64,000 bases of DNA from Xiphias gladius (taxonomy: Eukaryota > Chordata > Actinopteri > Istiophoriformes > Xiphiidae). Below the pieces are notes generated by a model. The model was not told where the DNA came from, did not search any database, and worked only from the letters and a program-made list of their open reading frames with translations. The DNA is taken from assembly GCF_016859285.1 (NCBI RefSeq), contig NC_053401.1:2084969-2148968 (forward strand), written 5' to 3'. The translations under genes were made by a program, and so were the position numbers. Each line of letters opens with the position of its first letter. Within the stretch, counting starts at the first letter, position 1. This document shows positions 1 to 12,164 of the stretch, in pieces.

Positions 1-645
1 GTCCAACTAACCTGAACTTTAGCTTGCTCTTGTTATTCCTGAATCTAACGCCCCCCCCCCCCCCCCGAGACCTGGAAAACGCGGGCTCAGGTGTTAGGTA
101 TTTCTCTACGGCACCAGAACTTCAATCACCAAACGTGTTTGGAAAAACCTGGACTCGGGTGTTGCGTGCGAAGGGTGTAACACCCGGACACTCCGCTCTC
201 AGCCGTCGTGCCCGGTTCACCGGGGACCGACTCCGACCAGTCGGTCCCCGTGCCAAACAACGGCACGGTCAATCTGTCACGCGCAGTTGACGTCGACAGC
301 GGTTCGACGATTAATCGAACGCGTTCTTCATGAGGTAAAGAGGAGAGTCACAAACTCTCCAACAAGTCTAATAGATTCATGGTTTTTAAATTGTTTCACC
401 GTTTTTTAACATTAAGATCTTTATTTATTTCCATCTTTCTTGTCTATAAATATTGTTTTAGTCTGGAAAAAAATCCTAAACAAAGTCCAGTGAACGTTGC
501 AGCTTTTATCAGGACTGTATCGCCTCACTCACCTAAGGTCGTTGCTGATTGGTCAAAAAAAAAACCAAAACAAAACAATCATCAGACTGCGGTTGCACTG
601 GTTTCACTGGTCAGGTGTACAAATAGGCTCAGGGCGTGGTGGCTT

Positions 646-648
<3 letters not shown>

Positions 649-704
<56 letters not shown>
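649..704. repeat. (GT)n microsatellite
   Basis: Uninterrupted run of about 28 GT units. It probably lies in intron 1 of the tspan8-like gene. Confidence 0.95.
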
Positions 705-705
<1 letters not shown>

Positions 706-1439
706 GCTACCATTGTGAGCACAGCGGTCACGTCCCTAGCACACGTTTGTCACATCTGTTTCCGTTCATTCAGAAGGGGATTGAATGATCCATTTATTTC
801 ATTTTTTTCCCTTCAATGTCGACAGGAGAACAGAGCAGTGTCCAACGTTTCACGCACAACTGCGACACGAAGTGCAAATGTCAGAAAGTAAACTGAAAAC
901 ATTCACATCAGGTCAAATCAAGTGAAAAAGGGAGAAGTTGCATTCAAGGCTGCAACTAGTGACTATTTTCAGTATCGAGTAACCTGCAGGTTGTTTTCTC
1001 ATGAATCCACGAACCATTAGAAGAAAATGCTTGTTTTGGCGTAAACAACGTAAAAAAAACAAACAAAATCAATTTCGCAAACAATGTTGCAGGTGTCGAC
1101 TTTAAACGAGATGATTATTTGCATTAAAATAAGTGAAATTTTGGTCTGGAATAAAAAAACAAAAAAAACCCCAGAGAATCCTCAAAGTGGAGAAAAATGA
1201 CTCAATCAACTATTTCAAAGTTCAATCAACTAATCAATTAATCAAATAACCGCTTGAGCTCAAAATCGAACTTTAACCGACTCACGTGTAAATGTGTGTG
1301 AAATAATCGTATTTGGTCTTTTTTCCCTCGTTTTCTTGCCGTTTGTTTCAAAATGTCCGACTTCATTTTTCCCTTTTTGTTTGATATATTTGGCTTCCGG
1401 GCGCCACTTTCTGACGAGGCAGCATTTACAGGGGGCTTT

Positions 1440-1960
1440 CTAACTAATGGGTTTATTAATAGTTAATCAATCATTTGCTGATGCTCTAGAGTCAACTCTT
1501 GGGTTGCCAGGTTGTGGGAAAGCCTCCCCCGGCTTAAATTCATTAGGGGGACGCCTCCGAGACGCCGAGTCTGCCGCTCTGCGACATTAATAAGAGGTGA
1601 TGGGCTTCTCCGTTTTCTAATGAGCCATGAGCGAAAGTCCGTCCCGCGATTATGACCGTTGGGTCCGGCAAGTCTGCAGCTGTACGCGGAGTAATCGGGT
1701 TATAAACGGATTTGGGTCCAGATGTCCTCCCAGCTGTCTTCCAGAGGACGAGTGGCCCAACCAGACAGTGGGGCCGAATCAAAGAGCTGAAAGGACAAAG
1801 GATCTTCCACAACCTGGCAACCCACAAGTTGCTCTTAATAACGACTCGAGACGGACCTGCGTAGTTATTGTCCATTGATTGCAGCTTAATAAACGGCGCC
1901 CGCTCAGGCGCTAACAATGACAGTACTAGTGAACTCAATCTGAACTTAAGAAAACGTAAA
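1440..1960. repeat. Inverted pair of a dispersed repeat (family A)
   Basis: The core GGGTTGCCAGGTTGTGG occurs forward at about 1502 and in reverse complement at about 1807. Similarity to a third copy near 24190 extends over flanking sequence: a TTAAT..TCATTT..TGA stretch upstream of the core, and a run through CCTTTTCAGC downstream. The two copies here face each other. I do not recognise the family; it could be a MITE or a decayed transposon end. Confidence 0.6.
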
Positions 1961-2470
1961 AAATGAATTAAAAAAACAGAATTGAGTCAAAAATATTTAA
2001 AAACACGTTTGTGTACATGTAGTGACAAAAATGCAGCTTTTACTTTGATGTAAATGCACAGAAAGTTCCTGTGAGCCCGGACTGGACCGGTGCATCTGGA
2101 GCTACGTGTTCTTCTTCATCTACGTCCACTTCCTCCGCGGCCTCCTGCACTTGGCCGCCGTGCGCTCGTCTCCTTGGAAACGACGCCGGTCTCGCCCTCC
2201 GTCTCCCGGCTCTGTCTTCTCTCTCCGGCAGCTCCGAGGATGAAATATTGATGGCGGGTAGTTACTCACGGCGGTGATCGCGCCCCCCGTCACTGTCGTG
2301 CAGCGCTTTACTCGTCAACTTGACACAGTAGCCACGCGGGAACGTTCAGGTATCTCGTGTGATCTTGTGTGAAGTCGACGCTTTGCAGGTTTTCTCCACC
2401 AGATGTCGCCAGACTTCCTCCGACGACTCTTCACCCAGAGGACGCCTGTTGCACATGTCGTCAAAATTAA

Positions 2471-3260
2471 CCTCCCTCTCTCTGTCTCCTTCTCCCTCTC
2501 TCTCTGCCCCCCCTCTCTCTCCCTCTCTCTTCAACCCTCCCTACCTTTCCGTCCCTCTCTCTCTCTCCCTCTCTCTCTCTCCCTCCCTCCCTCTCTCTCT
2601 CTCCCTCTCTTCCTCTCCAACCCTCCCTACCTTTCCCTCTCTCTCTCTCTCTCTCCTCCCCCTCTCTCTCCCACCTTTCCTCCCTCTCTCTCCTCCCTCT
2701 CCTCCCCTCTCTCTCCCACCTTTCCTCCCCCTCCCTCCCTCTCTCTCTCCTCCTCTCTCTCTCTCTCTCCCACCTTTCCCTCCCTCTCTCCCTCCCTCCT
2801 CTCTCTCTCCCTCCTCTCTCTCTCCCTCTCTCTCCCACCTTTCCTCCCCCCTCCCTCCCTCTCTCTCTCCCTCTCTCTCTTCAACTCTCCCTACCTTTCC
2901 CTCCCTCTCTCTCTCCTCCCTCTCTCTCTCTTTCTCTCTGCCCCCCCTCTCTCTCCCTCCCTCCCTCTCTTTCCATCTCTCTCCCTCCCTCTCCCTCTCT
3001 CTCTTCAACCCTACCTACCTTTCCCTCCCTCTCTCCCTCCCTCTCTCTCTCCCACCTTTCCTCCCCCTCCCTCCCTGTCTCTCTCTCCCTCTCTCTCTCT
3101 CCAACCCTCCCTACCTTTCCCTCCCTCTCTCTCTCTCTCTCCTCCCCCTCTCTCTCCCTCACTCTCTCTCTCTCCCTCTCTCCCCTCCCCCTCTCCCTCT
3201 CTTTCCCTCCCTCTCTCCCTCCCTCTCTCTCTCCCACCTTTCCTCCCCCCTCCCTCCCTC
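2471..3260 (+). repeat. Polypyrimidine (CT)-rich array before exon 2 of the tspan8-like gene
   Basis: About 790 bases almost wholly C and T on the plus strand. It consists of CTCT/CCCT runs interspersed with recurring CCACCTTTCC and CAACCCTCCCTACC segments, so it is a degenerate minisatellite rather than a pure microsatellite. It ends seven bases before the AG of the exon at 3268, so it also serves as an extreme polypyrimidine tract. Long open frames through it on either strand are low-complexity artefacts. Confidence 0.95.
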
Positions 3261-3267
3261 TGTACAG

Positions 3268-5564
3268 CTGAGCGGCTGCATCATCCTGGGCGTGTCCATC
3301 TACCTGAAAGTCAGCAAGGACGGGAACCTGGTGAGACTCTCGCTTTAACAGTAGATGAACCAATGCAGCTGCCATTTGTTACCGACCCTGTACCTCCTAA
3401 ACTCGCCACCTGGACCTGAGCTCTCCCAGAACTGAACCCGTTGCTGTCTGTTTCACCCCCCCGTCCCCCCCCCGTCCTCAGATCACCAACGAGTCTCTCC
3501 CCGGCATCGACCTGATGATCGCCATCGGGGTGATCATCATGGTGCTCGGGTTCCTGGGCTGCTGCGGAGCCATCAGAGAGAACCGCTGCATGCTGCTGCT
3601 GGTGAGCGTCGTCGGGTTCTTCTCCACGTGCTCTCTCACCTGATGTCTCTTGAGTCAGGACTTTAGTTTTTCATTTAGTAGAAAGAAACAAAAAAAAGAC
3701 ATTTTCTTTGTTTTTTTTGCAGAAAATCACTCAGCACAGGCCCCATTAGTACATTTTTTTAGGATTTAACTATTAAAAAAAAAGAAATTCATTGCATTTC
3801 TATGTTTATTATGACGGCCAACTGTTTCATTTTCATAGTGAGCTGACACTTTGATGGATAGTGTTGTTTCTGCATCTTTAGTAAAAAAGAACAAGACCTT
3901 CTGTTGTTTTATGTTTTATTATTATCTGGCTGAATTTTAGAGGCAAATCAACACAAAACAAATCAGAGATTCAGTGGGTTGCTTTTGTTTTTTTTGTATT
4001 TTTAAAGGAAAAGAGCAGCTGTAACTACGGAGAAAAATCATTTTGGCAGAGACTGTTCAGCTATGATAATGTTCACATGCTTTAAAAAAAAACAAACAAA
4101 AAAACATCCCGTGTCCTCCTCCTGTGTCCTCTCAGTTCTTCATCACCCTCCTCCTCATCTTCATCCTCCTGCTGGCGGCGGGCATCCTGGGAGCCGTGAG
4201 CGAGAAGAAGGTAAAACCTGGACGCGGCTCCATCCTCGCGTCATTGGCGGGAGAATCAAACTTCATGATGATGATGATGATGATGATGAGGTTGTTGATG
4301 TTGATGATGATGATGATGTTGTTGATGATGATGATGATGATGTTGTTGTGTCTGTAAAGGTGAAGGACTGGATGAAGCAGCGTCTGGAAAAATTCCTCCC
4401 GCTGTCACAGCAACCAGAAAACGTGAGGGTTGACCTGGAGAAGCTGCAGCGGGAGGTAACACACACACACACACACACACACACGTTAGCGGTAAATGTT
4501 TGAATCATAATTGTCACAATTACCAATAAAACTTCAGCAAAATGACTTCAAACTTCAGTAACAGTACATCGGGATAAAGGTGCAGCCTGTGAAACATGAA
4601 CACTCGGACACAGTGTCTGATCAGCTGATATCTACCGAACATATTGACCGTGTACCTGTCCGGGCTGTGGTTACCATGGAGACCCACTGGAGGGCGCACG
4701 TGCGTCAGACCGCCGCCAAGTTCCCCTCACAGACACTGTGCCGCCGGTCAGGGGAGAAAACCTGGAGCTGCCTCACATGCGCTCAGACACGGTCGGTCAA
4801 CCTCGGGGTTGGGGCCCCGTGTGCGGTCGCTCGTTATGCAGAGGCGGTCATGTCCCGGATTGTAGTCACATTCATTACCGGTCAATGCTTCTGTAACTGA
4901 AATGTCCAAAACACAGTGGAAAAAAATGCCCGTTATCGTTTCCTGTCACATGTGACCAAGAAAAGCGGCAAATCTCAGAACTGAGAAACTGAAACACATG
5001 ATTGGTTACGGAAAATATTGGCCGGTTAATTTTCTGTCTCTGTGAGACGAATCCAGATAAACTACGGTTTGTTGTGAGGACATTTCAGAGCAAATCATGA
5101 CGTGACGAGCTGCCGCGCCGCCAACAGCGCCGCTAACAGCTCGGTCTCACCCGTCGTTGTATTTCCCTTCCAGCTGAAGTGCTGTGGTCTCGTGAACGGA
5201 CCCTCGGACTGGGAGACTGTGCCGGCCTCCTGTAACTGCAACGCCACCGTGTCAGACTGCAAGTCCTCCGCCATCTACAACGAGGTGAGACTGAGACGAC
5301 GCTAGGGCGCAGACACTTAGCCGGGGACTGTGGGTCACTGTCGCTCCAGGCAGCCGTTGGCTTCACTTGACTTCTGTGAGAATCAGCATGGCGGAGGCTT
5401 GAAACCATCAGTCCATGTGATGTACAGTGTGATGATGATGATGATGATGATGATGATGTGGTCTCACCCTGCAGCCCTGCGCCACCAAGATCATCAGTCT
5501 GATGGAGAAGCACATGGAGGTGGTGCTGGGAATCGCCTTCGCCATCGCCAGCCTGCTGGTCAGA

Positions 5565-5610
<46 letters not shown>

Positions 5611-6101
5611 CACATGGTGTAAAAAAGCTGACCTTGAAGTTTCCGCGTTGCATCGCGACACCAAAGTCGTTCTAGAAAACACGACCTCGTGAATTCACTG
5701 TGAGAGCTCGAGTCATGGTCTGTCCACGGAGACGGGCGTCCTGAGCAAGTGTTTGCTAACATGTCACAAATTGTAAGGACGCGCTGCGTGGACCAGGGAC
5801 CGGATTCAGCAAAGTTGTGAGAAACGACACCGCAGAAGTGTCTAAGACACCAATCCGCATCAGCGTGTCGGTGAACGTAAATGTGACCAGGCATTTACGC
5901 TCCCCGCTCGTACAAGCGTCACGTTTAAAAGGAATGATCCAGAGAGGCAGTTGGCTAACATAGGAGTGTGGTGTCTGTCTTCGCTGCTTGGTTACCTGAC
6001 CCGCTCTGCGCTCTCTGCAGATTTTCGGCATGGCCTTCTCCATGATCCTCTACTGTCAGATCGGCAGGAAGGACGCCGCCGCCGCCACGGCCAACGCCTG
6101 A
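3268..6101 (+). CDS. tspan8: Tetraspanin-8-like protein (5' partial, seven exons seen)
   Basis: Four-pass membrane scaffold protein that organises tetraspanin-enriched microdomains. Exons: 3268-3330, 3482-3601, 4136-4210, 4360-4455, 5174-5284, 5475-5558, 6021-6101. All junctions are phase 0 with GT-AG ends, giving 209 residues plus stop. The end of TM1 is followed by a small loop, then TM2 ending GFLGCCGA, then TM3 ([13 protein letters not shown]). The large loop has the CCG signature in [12 protein letters not shown] and six cysteines, plus an N-glycosylation site NAT. TM4 ends [10 protein letters not shown], as I recall for TSPAN8. The intact family length is about 235 residues, so roughly 20 N-terminal residues (exon 1) are missing and probably lie outside the window. 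The tail [11 protein letters not shown] is alanine-rich. This is the first of three tetraspanin genes in the same orientation. Family membership is near certain; orthology to mammalian TSPAN8 is inferred from remembered motifs. Confidence 0.92.
4264..4349. repeat. (ATG)n/(GTT) trinucleotide repeat
   Basis: Imperfect ATG repeat broken by GTT units. It fills most of the 149-bp intron 4211-4359 and ends ten bases before the exon at 4360. Confidence 0.9.
4459..4484. repeat. (AC)n microsatellite fused to a splice donor
   Basis: The donor of the exon ending 4455 reads GTAAC and runs directly into the AC array, so repeat length change would alter intron positions +4 onward only. Confidence 0.9.
5430..5458. 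repeat. (GAT)n microsatellite
   Basis: Short GAT array, 16 bases upstream of the exon starting at 5475. Confidence 0.9.
5568..5604. repeat. (CA)n microsatellite
   Basis: CA array starting nine bases after the donor (GTCAGA) of the exon ending 5558. Confidence 0.9.
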
Positions 6102-6283
6102 GCCCCCACCCTCGCTGCCTTGCAACGGCCAATCGGCGGTGCAACATCTACCTACCCTCAGTGCTACTGTAACTTGACCTGTGCTTTTATTGTGAAGGAA
6201 CGCGCTGATATTTTGGCATTCACTGTACGGATTCTCAGATGTGGGCAAAGATTAGCAGAGCTACGTGTGAAAAATGGGGCATT

Positions 6284-6289
6284 AATAAA
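6284..6289 (+). terminator. Candidate polyadenylation signal of the tspan8-like gene
   Basis: AATAAA about 180 bases after the stop codon, the first canonical signal downstream. Another AATAAA-type signal lies near 7107, so the 3' end is not fixed by sequence alone. Confidence 0.5.
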
Positions 6290-9200
6290 TGATTTAGACG
6301 CGTCCTAGAGAGAAAAGTGAAGTGAGGAGATTTAAATTAAACAAGCGAGAAGAAAATCTGTGTTTTCGAATTTACTGAATGGAATTAATCCTAAGCGTTG
6401 ACTGAGCCCGTCTGGGCGGGACAGCAAGGAGGTGGATTTCCCACAATATCAGAGCGTTCCTCGGCCTTTACGGAAAACCTGTGAGAACTCACTTTATGGA
6501 CGCCGACGGGATGACTGTCCACTCGGCTTCAAGGAACAAAATTCAGGTGAATGTTTGGTCTTCATATCGTCTTGAGCTTATTGCCTGTGGAGGCCCATCG
6601 CTGCCGGGGAAAAAAAAAAAAGTCCATATAACAAACTGTTGCGTGGGATTAAAAAAACAAAAAGTACAATTCATGAGTAATCAAGAATAACTTATCCTCT
6701 CACATGAATCATCTGTACATCAATAATATTTCCCTCGTAATTGTGACAAATTCTTGAAAATGTTACTGACGTACTCATAAATCTAGACTCATCTTTTTTA
6801 GCCAAGGTCTTTATTCATGTAGTGTGTCCTGTAATGTTTCCTTGAGTTAAATGACGGTTGCTTAGATCTGAAATTCATTATCATCATGTGCCAAGTCGTA
6901 GTTTTGAAAACCATCATTTCTTCTTCTTCTTCTTCGTTCCGGGGGGGTCAGAATGGGCTTCCACGGGCTTGTGTGCGAACACTTCCTGCTGTAACTGTCT
7001 GTTGCGACGTTTGCTGCCATATTCCGGAGAATATCACGAGGTCGACGTGTTGTGCTCGTGCTGTTGTAACATAACTCCTTAAACCTTTCAGAGACACAAG
7101 CTATAATAAATATTGTCATTATAAAACACAAAGCCTTGAATGTGACACTGCTGCAGAGATTTAATACCTTGGACCAAGTTAATATCACTGTTGTTTTTAT
7201 CATGAAAGTTCATAAGCTTCGGTTAAATCTTGCTTCTTTGCTCAGAATCTTGTTGCCGTTTCACTTATGAATGAATGTTTTGGTTTTTGCTTTTTTTTTT
7301 TCCTGCGTGTGTTTGTTTTTAACTGGCACCGGTTGAGAACATGAAGGATGTTTTTATTTCTGTGTATTTTTACCTCCCAACTGAACCGAGTGTCCCACTG
7401 TACCAGTAGCTCTGCAACATTTGCTCATCCTTTCTTTTAATAGTCCACCAGGGAAATAAAAACGAAAGTAAATGATGACCGATTATCCCATAATTATTTG
7501 CAAGTAAACAAGAAGTAATTCTTTAGCTGCTGGGTCATAATTATGTGATGCTCAGGAATTTTTATTTTCCTGCAATAAAAACGGCTTCCAAAAAGTTTAT
7601 ATTAAGTAACAAATGTAAAAAAAAATAAATAAAAAGCAAAAGGGAATTTACCCCAGTCGATGTTGTCTGCGGACAAACCCCCCCCCCGAGAAGAATAACG
7701 AGCTGAAACTCACCGTAAAGCTGCAGATTCCTCCGCCGAGTCTCTGTAGGCTCGTCATCGCCACAGACTCCTGAACACTGTCCCAGTTCTTTCACGTGGA
7801 ATTTGATAAACTGTAATAAAAGTCTAAACCACAACCACTTTAACAGAACCCAACGTGTGGAAGGTGTTGAACACAAAGTGGACTAGGAAAACATGAGGTC
7901 ATGGTTTTATTTTTATGTCACGCTCCAACAAACATGTTGTGTTTTGTTTTCCAAAAGTCAAAATTCACAGACAAAAAAAGTAAGTTATCCAACAAAGCGT
8001 GGTTAGTCCACAGAGGTCTAACCCCCCGAACGCAACACTGCAGCAACAGAAGCCCAGATGGACTTATTTGGGATCCGCGAGGGAAGTGCTGGGCAGAAAG
8101 CGCTGTCGACACCATTTTCAGATAAGATCTGCCGAGCAGAGCCATGTTTGTAGCTGGGGCTACTGAGACCACAGGCGGAGGTGGGTTGTTCTGGACTTAG
8201 AACCGGGTTTAAGGCGAGACACTACAGGCGAAGAGGTTGAAAGGATTTCGCCGTGAAACTTCCCCGGCTGGTGACTCACATGGAGACGGTTCTTTTTTTG
8301 TATCGTTTTTCTGAAATGTAATGCCCAAACATGGCTCCCTGGAAGAGGCCTGTTTTCTCAAGGCTGTAAAAATGAAAAAAAAATATCAAGGGCTGGAAAA
8401 AAAAAAAAAAGAAGTAAAAACAAGGGACTTGAACAGAAAATATTTTACAGGCCTTGGGGTCAATTCATGACGTGGACAAGGTCTGATCAAAATCGGAGAC
8501 TGTGCTGCAACAACCGTATCTGATTAGACACCGAATGACCCATTAGGCACAAATAAGCATGTTCTACACACTGTGCAGTCAGTCCCCCCCCCCGCCACAC
8601 AGCCTGTGAACAGCCAGCAAGTCCTCACTTACACTATTAGAGAGTCCGCATCATGAGGGTCTACCCCGGCCCCCCCCACGCCCGGGACAGACTGGTCGCT
8701 CCAAACAAAAACAAAGCACAAAAAGTAAACAAATTTAGGCTACGGAAAAACAGGAGTCGCCCGCAGCTCGCCGACTGATTCTATAGAAGCATGATGTTCC
8801 CCGTTTACGTCTCCCGAGGCATTGTGGGAAGCGCGGTTCCTAACCTCGGGGGAATGTGCAGAGGTTTTCAAACAGTGAGGGAGAGTTGCTCAAGCAACGA
8901 TGCTGCGGGAGGTGAAAGCAAATCGGCCCCTGGATCCACATTTTGGCAGAAACTTTATCCGCTGGAAGACTTTGGTGTTGCCCCCGGCGATTAGATTAGA
9001 GCGGTAATAATTACAGCTGCAATTACCTACTGTGTGTGTTTTTTTTTTTTTTTAAACTCCTTCCTGTAATTTAATCTGCGATAAGCGACGTCCTGGGCTT
9101 TTGAAAAGGAGTTTTCCTCCGCGTGAGGAGCTGCCTGTCCCTGTCCCTGTAGCCCGTAAAAGCTCCGCTCCGCCGGGAAAACCGGATCACTGGAGGTGCG

Positions 9201-9615
9201 CCTGGATCGGCTGTGGCCGGCTCCTGCGTGCAGGGAAAACCGTGGACGCGCAGGCAACCGTCACTGATTCCTGTGATGGTGAAGAAAAGCTTCAAAATGG
9301 GAAGATTCTCAGGCAGGATCTGAAGCCTCTCACTTTTCATGGTTTTGTTCGTGATGGACATTGGGGCTTTTGCTGTTGTTGACTTTGCCAAGATCTGATG
9401 ATCTGGAATATGTTTATTTGGGGGGGGGGGGTTACGTCTCCCTGAAGACCCCCCCCCGCAAATCTGCCAAATTTTACTGCAGAACCATTTACAATTAACG
9501 CTCAGTCCCTCGATGCCAGTGTCTCTGACTGAACCTTACACTGTGTCGACAGGGTGCCGCCCCACTAAAACGGCGTAAAGCCCTGGCGGCGCCCTCCGGA
9601 GGCCGCAATGTTGAT

Positions 9616-9646
<31 letters not shown>

Positions 9647-10681
9647 CGCACATTGCAAAGCGTTAACCAAGAATGGCTCACAGAGCACGAGCTACACCGG
9701 GTATCTCGTGGGTTTGACGGATGTTTCCACCGCACACGACCGTGCGCCGAGGGCGTCCGTCATCGTTGTCACCGCCCTGCGCGGATGCAGCCGATCCCAG
9801 AGATATTTATACGTTTCAGAGACACGCCGGGCGCCCGCCGAGGAGCTGGCAGAGAGCAGGAACGCTGTTTACGACTCTCTCTCTCTCGCTCTCACAAACA
9901 CACACATGTATGGACATAAACACACACACGCCCAGACCATCAGTCCGTCCCCTTCGGGTATTTTTAGTCCAAAGTCAACACGGGGCTCTGCTTAATGACT
10001 CCACTGAATTCCATTCGACTTTATTCTATTCAACAGGCGTCACTGGTCAGGACATTTTCCAGAAAAGAGAAGCGGTCACCAGATTTTATTTTGTCCTAAA
10101 TCAAAAATACCAGTCCAAACTCTTTTATTCTCGATGTTTCTTCTATGGCATCCAGCATGATAAACAATAAAAATAAAATATAAATAAGGTCGGTTCGGTG
10201 GCTGTTCTTGAGCTTTCGGTTTCATCACACTTGTCTTCCTCGGCAGGTGGAGTTGTTGCTGTTTCCGAGGGCCACTACGAAATTTCGGCCTCGACATTGA
10301 GCGTCGGTGTGATTTTTAGTATTATTTTTAACTGGCACATCTTTTCACACTAAATTTCGACTCAGCCATAATTAAATATTTCGGATGTTGCGTTTTGAAT
10401 GTCCCGACTTCCTGCCGAGACTACGCTCAGCTCTGCGGACGACGTGGGCTTCAGGTCACCTCGCAAACCTCTCCCGTGCTCTGTTTATGCTTCTCTTTCT
10501 TTACGTGGCGGAATTTAACTTGTGGTTGCCGCGGTAACATCGCAGCGCTGGGGGTTGTGGGTCATTGGAGATGTGCCACCGTAAAGCGGACTGTGACGCT
10601 GTCAGTGTTTGTAGCTGCCCTCCAGCATGACACGTCATGTGATTTGACTCATCCACGAGCAGGACGACGAACACACACACA
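6290..10681. other. Intergenic stretch between tetraspanin genes 1 and 2
   Basis: No exon with splice sites and a recognisable protein was found. It has AT-rich sequence, poly-A/T runs, poly-C runs (7677, 8584, 8670) and a (CA)n tract at 9618-9646. Short open frames here have no recognisable similarity. Confidence 0.6.
9618..9646. repeat. (CA)n microsatellite
   Basis: About 14 CA units in intergenic sequence. Confidence 0.9.
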
Positions 10682-11640
10682 CACCGAGCACTTTATCAGG
10701 AACACCACACTCATACCGGGTGGTTCCTCCCCTTCGCTTTGAAACAACCTCGGGTCTCCGTGGCCTGGATCCTCAAGGTGGTGGAAACTCTCCTCTGAGG
10801 TTCTGGTCCATGTTGACCTGATGGCATCGCATCATTTCTGAAGATTTGTCAGTCTCCTGTTCTACCACATCCCAGAGGTGTTCTACTGGATTCGAGGTCT
10901 GGATCTACTGAGGAGGCCACTGGAGTCCACTGAACTCAAGGTCGTGTTCACGAAGCCGGTTTGAGACGACTTTTGCTCGGTGACATGGAGCATTATCCTG
11001 CAGGAAGTAGCCGTTAGAAGATGGTGAACTGTGGCCATGAAGTGAAGCACATGGTCGGTAACGACACTCAGACAGGCTGAGGCCTTCAAACCATGACTGA
11101 CTGGTACTAAGGAGCCCAAAGTGGAGCCAAGAAAACCTCCCTGCACCATGAAACCAGCAGCAGCAGCCTGGGGTGTTGACGCGAGGCAGGTCGGGTCCAT
11201 GGATTCATGCTGCTGACGCCAGATTCTGACCCAACCATCTGCTGCCTCAGCAGAAATCCAGATTCGTCAGACCAGGTCACGTTTTTCCAGTCTTCACCTG
11301 TCTAGTGTTGGTGCAGCCTGTGTCCACTGCAGGCTCAGGTTTCTGTTCTTCACTGACAGGACTGGAACCTGACGTGGTCTCCTGCTGTTGTAGCTCATCC
11401 ACCTCAAGGTTGGACGTTTTGTTCACCCTGAGATGCTTCTCCGCTCACCACAGGTGTAAAGAGAGGTTACCTGAGTCACCGTAGCCTTTTTCTGGCAGCT
11501 CCAACCAGTCTGACCTCTGACCTCTCTCATCAACACTGCGGCTCACTGGAGGATTTTTGTTTTTGGCTCCGTCCTGAGTAAAAACTCTAGAGACTGTTGT
11601 GGGTGAAAGTCCCAGCAGTTTGCTGATCGCCGCGTCGTCT
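10682..11640 (-). mobile_element. Decayed Tc1/mariner-like transposon, copy 1 (antisense transposase)
   Basis: The left end carries CACTTTATCAGGAACACC, resembling the ends of a widespread fish Tc1-like family. Reverse-strand translation gives transposase pieces in order: an HTH-like SPTTVSRV near 11610, a GYFLQDNAPCH segment (DDE catalytic-region motif) near 11000, and WPPQ near 10920. Frames are broken by many stops and indels, so it is a pseudogene. It is about 90 percent similar by eye to the copy at 21512. The right boundary is approximate. Confidence 0.8.
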
Positions 11641-12164
11641 GCGGTGAGGCAGAGCCGAACGTGAGGTGAAGCTCTGAACCCGGGGTCGTGAGCTCTGAGT
11701 GGCGAGCGGAAGAACGAAGATCGTGGATATGACAGATGCAGAACGGAGTTTCCTTCGCAGGGGATCTGGGCTCTGGGCTCGGGCCCCTGCAGGACCCTCT
11801 GCGTGAAAACCTCCCGGTCACTAGAGTCATTGGAGTTGGTCTTGGAATCCGATCAGAGGAGACCGGGGAAAGCTGGAGGAAGTCTGGGCCGTCTGCTGGC
11901 TGCCGCGCAACACGGACGTCAGGCTGTTTCGACTCGTTCCTGAAAGTGTTGTATAAATAAACATGTTATTATATTAGAGGTTTTATTTTTCCGCCCCCCT
12001 GCACTTGTTCTTTGTTTTCCATCTCTCTTTCGTCTTCATCAAACTTTCCTTTCTTTTTCATGGCAGCCTCTCATTTCCCTTCCTGTTTTTCTTACTTCCC
12101 TTCATATTACTGTTTCAATCACTCTCTCCTCCTCCTCCTAATTAGATATAATATTACCTGGAGT

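Larger units (their letters stand above)
1..3267 (+). other. Upstream region, probably intron 1 of the tspan8-like gene
   Basis: No coding exon could be supported here. The next exon (from 3268) begins inside the first membrane helix in phase 0, so a short exon encoding about 20 N-terminal residues must lie upstream. I searched for an ATG followed by a tetraspanin N-terminus and a GT donor and found none that is convincing. The stretch holds a (GT)n tract, an inverted pair of a dispersed repeat and a long polypyrimidine array, listed separately. The remainder looks like AT-rich non-coding sequence. Confidence 0.55.

Noticed and set aside
2071..2190. Hydrophobic reading (CIWSYVFFFIYVHFL) resembling a tetraspanin N-terminus
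   Set aside because: No ATG in frame and no properly placed donor that joins in phase 0 to 3268; similarity is probably chance.
2359..3419. Long open frames (over 300 codons) rich in S, L and P on plus, and E, R and G on minus
   Set aside because: They lie in the polypyrimidine array; low complexity keeps several frames open at once. Only the exon at 3268-3330 at the end is real.
10883..11200. Minus-strand open frame of 105 codons as a gene
   Set aside because: Antisense remnant of a frame-shifted Tc1 transposase.
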